DNA from: Microbacterium sp. SORGH_AS_1204 | GTDB taxonomy: Bacteria; Actinomycetota; Actinomycetes; Actinomycetales; Microbacteriaceae | Reading direction: 5' to 3' | DNA length: 64,000 nt | NCBI RefSeq assembly: GCF_030818935.1 | Contig: NZ_JAUTBD010000001.1 | Span: 1,612,001 to 1,676,000, forward strand | In this document: piece after piece, positions 60,491-64,000 of the stretch | How the letters are laid out: every line of letters begins with the position of its first letter | Numbering within the stretch: position 1 is the first letter of the stretch | The notes under the pieces: model-generated | What the model saw: the letters and a program-made list of their open reading frames with translations, nothing else | Told to the model about the DNA's origin: nothing | Database searches by the model: none | Made by a program: the position numbers and the translations under genes

Positions 60491-61860
60491 CCGACTATAC
60501 GGCCGACGTCGTCGTCCTGGGCGGTGGAAGCGGCGGGTACGCGGCCGCTCTGCGTCTCGCCGAGCTGGGCAAGGACGTCGTCCTCGTCGAGAAGGACAAG
60601 CTCGGCGGCACGTGCCTGCACCGCGGGTGCATCCCCACCAAGGCGCTGCTGCACGCCGGCGAGGTGGCCGATGCCGCCCGCTCGGCCGCCGACATCGGCG
60701 TCGAGGTCACTCTCGGAGGAATCGACCCGGTACGCGTGCGCGCTTACCGCGAGGGCATCGTCGCCAAGAAGTTCAAGGGCCTCGAGGGGCTGATCTCCGC
60801 CCGCGGCATCCGTGTCGTCTCGGGTGAGGGCGCGCTCGAGGCGGGCCCCGCCGTGCGCGTCGGAGACGACCTGTACCGCGGCGCCGACGTCATCCTCGCC
60901 ACCGGCTCCTACAGCCGGAGCTTGCCGGGTCTGGAGATCGGCGGCCGCGTGCTCACCAGCGAGCAGGCCCTCGATCTCGACGTCATCCCGGAGCGCGTCA
61001 TCGTGCTCGGCGGCGGTGTCATCGGCGTCGAGTTCGCGAGCGTGTGGCGCTCGTTCGGCGTCGACGTCACCATCGTCGAGGCGCTGCCGCACCTGCTCCC
61101 CGCCGAGGACGTCTCCTCCAGCAAGGCGTTGGAGCGGGCTTTCCGTAAGCGCGGCATCGCATTCCAGCTGGGCCGACGCTTCGCCTCGCTGACGCAGACG
61201 GCGGATGCCGCGACGGTCACGCTCGACGACGGGTCGGAGCTGTCGGCCGACTACGTCCTCGTGGCCGTCGGCCGCGGCCCCGCCACTGCGGGCCTCGGAT
61301 ACGAGGAGGCGGGGGTCGTGCTCGACCGCGGCTTCGTGCAGACCGACGAGCGCCTGCGCACCGCCGCCGCGCACGTCTGGGCCGTGGGTGACATCGTTCC
61401 CGGCCTGCAGCTCGCCCACCGCGGGTTCCAGCAGGGGATCTTCGTCGCCGAGGAGATCGCGGGTCTCTCGCCCGTGCTCGTTCCCGACGTCGACGTCCCG
61501 CGCGTCGCGTATTCGCACCCGGAGGTGGCCTCCGTCGGGCTCACCGAGGCCCAGGCTCAGGATCGTTATGGATCCGAGGCCGTGAAGGCGTACGAGTACA
61601 ACCTGGCCGGCAACGGCCGCAGCGAGATCATCGGCACGTCAGGCATCGTCAAGATCGTTCGCCGGGTCGACGGGCCCGTCGTGGGCGCGCATCTCGTGGG
61701 CGATCGCGTCGGAGAGCTGATCTCCGAGGCGCAGCTCGCCGTCGGCTGGGAGGCGCACCCCGAAGACATCGCGCCGTTCGTTCACGCGCACCCCACCCAG
61801 AGCGAGGCGCTCGGCGAGGCCTTCCTGGCCCTCGCCGGCAAGCCCCTGCACGCACTCTGA
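60487..61860 (+). CDS. lpd: Dihydrolipoyl dehydrogenase
   Basis: Lpd is the E3 FAD enzyme that reoxidises dihydrolipoyl groups in 2-oxo-acid dehydrogenase complexes. The 457-residue protein has the FAD motif VVLGGGSGGYAAALR, the redox pair Cys43/Cys48 in GGTCLHRGCIPTK, the NAD motif VLGGGVIGVEFAS, the second FAD motif VWAVGDIVPG and the C-terminal HAHPTQSEALGE that gives the catalytic His-Glu. It follows pepA by a 4-base overlap and precedes sucB by 54 bases. Confidence 0.95.
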   Translation: MTDYTADVVVLGGGSGGYAAALRLAELGKDVVLVEKDKLGGTCLHRGCIPTKALLHAGEVADAARSAADIGVEVTLGGIDPVRVRAYREGIVAKKFKGLEGLISARGIRVVSGEGALEAGPAVRVGDDLYRGADVILATGSYSRSLPGLEIGGRVLTSEQALDLDVIPERVIVLGGGVIGVEFASVWRSFGVDVTIVEALPHLLPAEDVSSSKALERAFRKRGIAFQLGRRFASLTQTADAATVTLDDGSELSADYVLVAVGRGPATAGLGYEEAGVVLDRGFVQTDERLRTAAAHVWAVGDIVPGLQLAHRGFQQGIFVAEEIAGLSPVLVPDVDVPRVAYSHPEVASVGLTEAQAQDRYGSEAVKAYEYNLAGNGRSEIIGTSGIVKIVRRVDGPVVGAHLVGDRVGELISEAQLAVGWEAHPEDIAPFVHAHPTQSEALGEAFLALAGKPLHAL

Positions 61861-61914
61861 CCGCCAACCGGTCACTAAGCTAGATACCGCATCCGGTACG
61901 AAGGAGACATATCC

Positions 61915-63651
61915 ATGAGCACTTCCGTCGTCCTCCCCGCTCTCGGCGAGAGCGTCACCGAGGGAACGGTCACCCGCTGGCTCAAGCAGGTCGGTGACAC
62001 CGTCCAGGAGGACGAGGGCCTGTTGGAGATCTCGACCGACAAGGTCGACACCGAGATCCCCTCCCCCATCTCGGGAGTCATCGAGGAGATCCTCGTCCAG
62101 GAAGACGAGACCGTCGAGGTCGGTGCCGTCCTCGCCAAGATCGGTGACGGCTCGGGTGCCGCGTCGTCCGACGATGCCCCGCAGGCCGCTCCGGCCGAGC
62201 AGGAGTCGGAGCCGGCTCAGGAGGCCGCGCCCGCCGAGGCCGCTCCGGCTGAGCAGGCTGCTCCCGCTGAGCAGTCCGCCCCCGCCGCCGGTGGCGACTC
62301 GACCGAGGTGAAGCTCCCCGAACTGGGCGAGAGCGTGACCGAGGGCACCGTGACCCGCTGGCTGAAGGCCGTCGGCGACGATGTCGCCGTCGACGAGCCG
62401 CTCCTCGAGATCTCGACCGACAAGGTCGACACCGAGATCCCGTCGCCGGTCGCCGGCACGCTGCAGGAGATCCTCGTTCAGGAAGACGAGACGGTCAACG
62501 TCGGCGCTGCGCTCGCGCGCATCGGCAGCGGCGCGGCCCCCGCCGCGCAGCCCGAGGCGCCCGCTCCGGCCGCGGAAGAGAAGCCCGCTGCTCCCGCCGC
62601 GGAAGAGAAGCCCGCCGCTCCCGCCGCGGAAGAGAAGCCCGCCGCTCCCGCCGCCGAGGAGAAGCCTGCTGTTCCTGCCGCCGAGGAGAAGCCGGTTGCT
62701 CCCGCTGCCGCCGCGTCGTCGAACGACGACATCACCTACGTGACCCCCCTCGTGCGTCGCCTCGCGCAGCAGCAGGGCGTCGACCTCTCGTCGGTGATGG
62801 GGAGCGGTGTCGGCGGTCGTATCCGCAAGGAAGACGTCTTGAAGGCGGCGGAGGCGGCCAAGTCGGTGCCCGCCGCGTCGTCGGCACCCGCGGCCGCGGC
62901 TTCGGCCGCCGCTCCGGCCCCCGTCGAGGTCTCGCCGCTGCGCGGCACGACGCAGAAGATGTCGCGTCTGCGCAAGGTCATCGCCGAGCGCGCCGTGGCG
63001 TCGATGCAGGCCACTGCGCAGCTGACCACCGTGGTCGAGGTCGACGTGACGAAGGTCGCCGCCCTCCGCGATCGTGTGAAGGGCGAGTTCCAGCAGAAGA
63101 CCGGCGACAAGCTGTCGTTCCTGCCGTTCTTCGCGATCGCCGCCATCGAGGCGCTCAAGACGTACCCGATCATCAACTCCACGGTCGAGGGCGACGAGAT
63201 CGTCTACCCCGCCCAGGAGAACATCGCGATCGCGGTCGACACCGAGCGCGGTCTGCTCACCCCCGTGATCAAGGAGGCGGGCGACAAGAACATCGCGCAG
63301 CTCGCTCGTGAGATCGCCGACCTGGCGGCACGCACGCGCGACAACAAGCTGAAGCCCGACGAGCTCGCGGGCGGCACGTTCACGCTGACCAACACCGGTT
63401 CGCGCGGCGCGCTGTTCGACACTCCGATCGTCTTCCTGCCGCAGTCGGCCATCCTCGGTCTCGGCGCCGTGGTGAAGAAGCCGGGCGTCGTGTCGGTCGA
63501 CGGCAAGGATGCGATCTCCGTGCGCTCGTACGTGTACCTCGCGCTGTCGTACGATCACCGCACGATCGACGGTGCCGACGCCGCCCGCTTCCTCGGCGCG
63601 GTCAAGGCCCGCCTCGAGGCGGCGCAGTTCGAGGGCGACCTCGGCTACTGA
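61915..63651 (+). CDS. sucB: Dihydrolipoamide acyltransferase E2 (succinyltransferase type)
   Basis: This 578-residue E2 carries two lipoyl domains (about 1-80 and 130-205) with the lipoylated Lys43 and Lys170 in [13 protein letters not shown], a Pro/Ala/Glu-rich linker, an E3/E1-binding domain (about 275-315; [18 protein letters not shown]) and a C-terminal acyltransferase core with His548 and Asp552 in [12 protein letters not shown]. It may serve 2-oxoglutarate or several oxo-acid dehydrogenases, as in mycobacteria. AAGGAG at 61901-61906 precedes the ATG; a -10-like TAAGCT is at 61876-61881. Confidence 0.93.
   Translation: MSTSVVLPALGESVTEGTVTRWLKQVGDTVQEDEGLLEISTDKVDTEIPSPISGVIEEILVQEDETVEVGAVLAKIGDGSGAASSDDAPQAAPAEQESEPAQEAAPAEAAPAEQAAPAEQSAPAAGGDSTEVKLPELGESVTEGTVTRWLKAVGDDVAVDEPLLEISTDKVDTEIPSPVAGTLQEILVQEDETVNVGAALARIGSGAAPAAQPEAPAPAAEEKPAAPAAEEKPAAPAAEEKPAAPAAEEKPAVPAAEEKPVAPAAAASSNDDITYVTPLVRRLAQQQGVDLSSVMGSGVGGRIRKEDVLKAAEAAKSVPAASSAPAAAASAAAPAPVEVSPLRGTTQKMSRLRKVIAERAVASMQATAQLTTVVEVDVTKVAALRDRVKGEFQQKTGDKLSFLPFFAIAAIEALKTYPIINSTVEGDEIVYPAQENIAIAVDTERGLLTPVIKEAGDKNIAQLAREIADLAARTRDNKLKPDELAGGTFTLTNTGSRGALFDTPIVFLPQSAILGLGAVVKKPGVVSVDGKDAISVRSYVYLALSYDHRTIDGADAARFLGAVKARLEAAQFEGDLGY
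62572..62703 (+). repeat. In-gene 27-bp repeats coding the sucB linker
   Basis: Five near-identical 27-bp units encode the linker repeat AEEKPAAPA. The first three units are almost identical in DNA and the last two have drifted to GAGGAGAAG codons, suggesting recent expansion by slippage. Such linkers commonly vary in repeat number. Confidence 0.8.
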
Positions 63652-63668
63652 CACCGCTGACCACCGGC

Positions 63669-64000
63669 TCATGATGGCTGGTCCGCGCCCCCGACGGCGC
63701 GGACCAGCCATCGGTCTTTCTGCCTCACGATGGTCACGTAGTGCGCTGTCGACTCGACCGTGAGGCGCACGACGAACACCCCGCCGAAGTCGTCGATCAG
63801 CTCGATGTCGGCCTCCGCCGCGCCGGCGGGGAGCGGTTCTCGCAAATCGGCCGAGATGTCCGTGAACGAGGTCACGCAGGCGACGTCGTCGGCGCACCGG
63901 TCGACATCCGCGAAGAGGGTACGCGCGATCTCGACGGGGTCGTCGGACGGCGCAGGAGCAGAGCTGCGCGATGGGGCGGTCGAGGCGTCCTCCTCGGCCT
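63669..64000 (-). CDS. C-terminal part of a hypothetical, probably exported protein (cut by window end)
   Basis: The minus-strand frame stays open from the stop codon at 63669-63671 to the window edge, so the 5' end is missing. The visible ~110 residues begin with a low-complexity Ser/Pro/Ala/Asp stretch (STAPSRSSAPAPSDDP), typical of the linker after a lipoprotein or TM signal. Then comes a compact domain with two cysteines (DRCADDVACVTSFTDISADL), strands (ADIELIDDFGGVFVVRLTVE) and DRWLVRAVGG. I do not recognise the family. Its last codons lie in the shared terminator with sucB. Confidence 0.65.
   Translation of the reverse strand, partial: AEEDASTAPSRSSAPAPSDDPVEIARTLFADVDRCADDVACVTSFTDISADLREPLPAGAAEADIELIDDFGGVFVVRLTVESTAHYVTIVRQKDRWLVRAVGGADQPS
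63673..63712. terminator. Bidirectional terminator after sucB
   Basis: GATGGCTGGTCCGCGCC (63673-63689) pairs perfectly over 17 bp with GGCGCGGACCAGCCATC (63696-63712), followed by GGTCTTTC. It overlaps the end of the convergent gene on the minus strand. Confidence 0.8.

Overview
The window is roughly 70% G+C with dense, mostly core gene content. It looks like an actinobacterial chromosome, most probably Microbacteriaceae and plausibly Microbacterium. The evidence is family-level recognition of RbpA, PafB/PafC, an ANTAR regulator, the Trp-associated membrane protein and the HGxxPAAW protein, plus gene order resembling the known Mycobacterium tuberculosis layout (rpoZ-metK; hisF-hisI-trpCBA-lgt-pyk-pdtaR-polA; trmI-pafBC-tatAC-helY). 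No database search was possible.

Layout. 0.3-7.5 kb: rpoZ, metK, priA, fmt, rsmB, rpe. 7.5-8.3 kb: a gene-free stretch with three ~198-bp tandem repeat units. 8.3-23.2 kb: hisE-hisG-hisF-hisI, the Trp-associated membrane protein, HGxxPAAW, trpC-trpB-trpA, lgt, gltB-gltD, pyk. 23.2-29.1 kb: tRNA-Leu(CAA), a PdtaR-like antiterminator, a hotdog thioesterase, polA and a DUF885 protein. 29.2-44.1 kb is the more accessory part: an LLM oxidoreductase, an MFS transporter, an SGNH hydrolase, two SDRs, a 1441-residue secreted protein with two GH43 modules behind a LacI-type operator/promoter, an AEC carrier, an HdeD-like protein, an S9 peptidase and a glycerophosphodiesterase. 44.1-54.5 kb: rbpA, then a long leftward cluster (HAD, trmI, FKBP lipoprotein, pafB, pafC, tatA, tatC, Ski2-like helicase, lnt). 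54.6-64 kb: two PAC2 genes around sigA and a CofE-like gene, then pepA, lpd, sucB and a truncated secreted-type protein.

How the genes fit together. Amino-acid biosynthesis (His, Trp, glutamate synthase, SAM) shares the left half with translation initiation and rRNA modification (fmt, rsmB). The right half carries transcription and stress functions (sigA, rbpA, pafBC), protein export and lipoprotein maturation (tatAC, lnt, with lgt further left), and the 2-oxo-acid dehydrogenase parts (lpd, sucB). Translational coupling is common: at least a dozen gene pairs overlap by four bases at ATGA or GTGA.

Points to know before using this sequence. Five genes (lgt, pyk, two SDRs, the Ski2-like helicase) are each broken by one small indel in a short homopolymer, which looks like sequence error rather than decay. 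About a dozen genes have a -10-like hexamer 6-7 bases before the start codon and are probably leaderless. trpE, coaBC and the Pup/proteasome genes are missing from where M. tuberculosis synteny would put them. I saw no prophage, insertion sequence, CRISPR array or obviously novel defence system. The most unusual material is in the intergenic repeats and the double GH43 enzyme.
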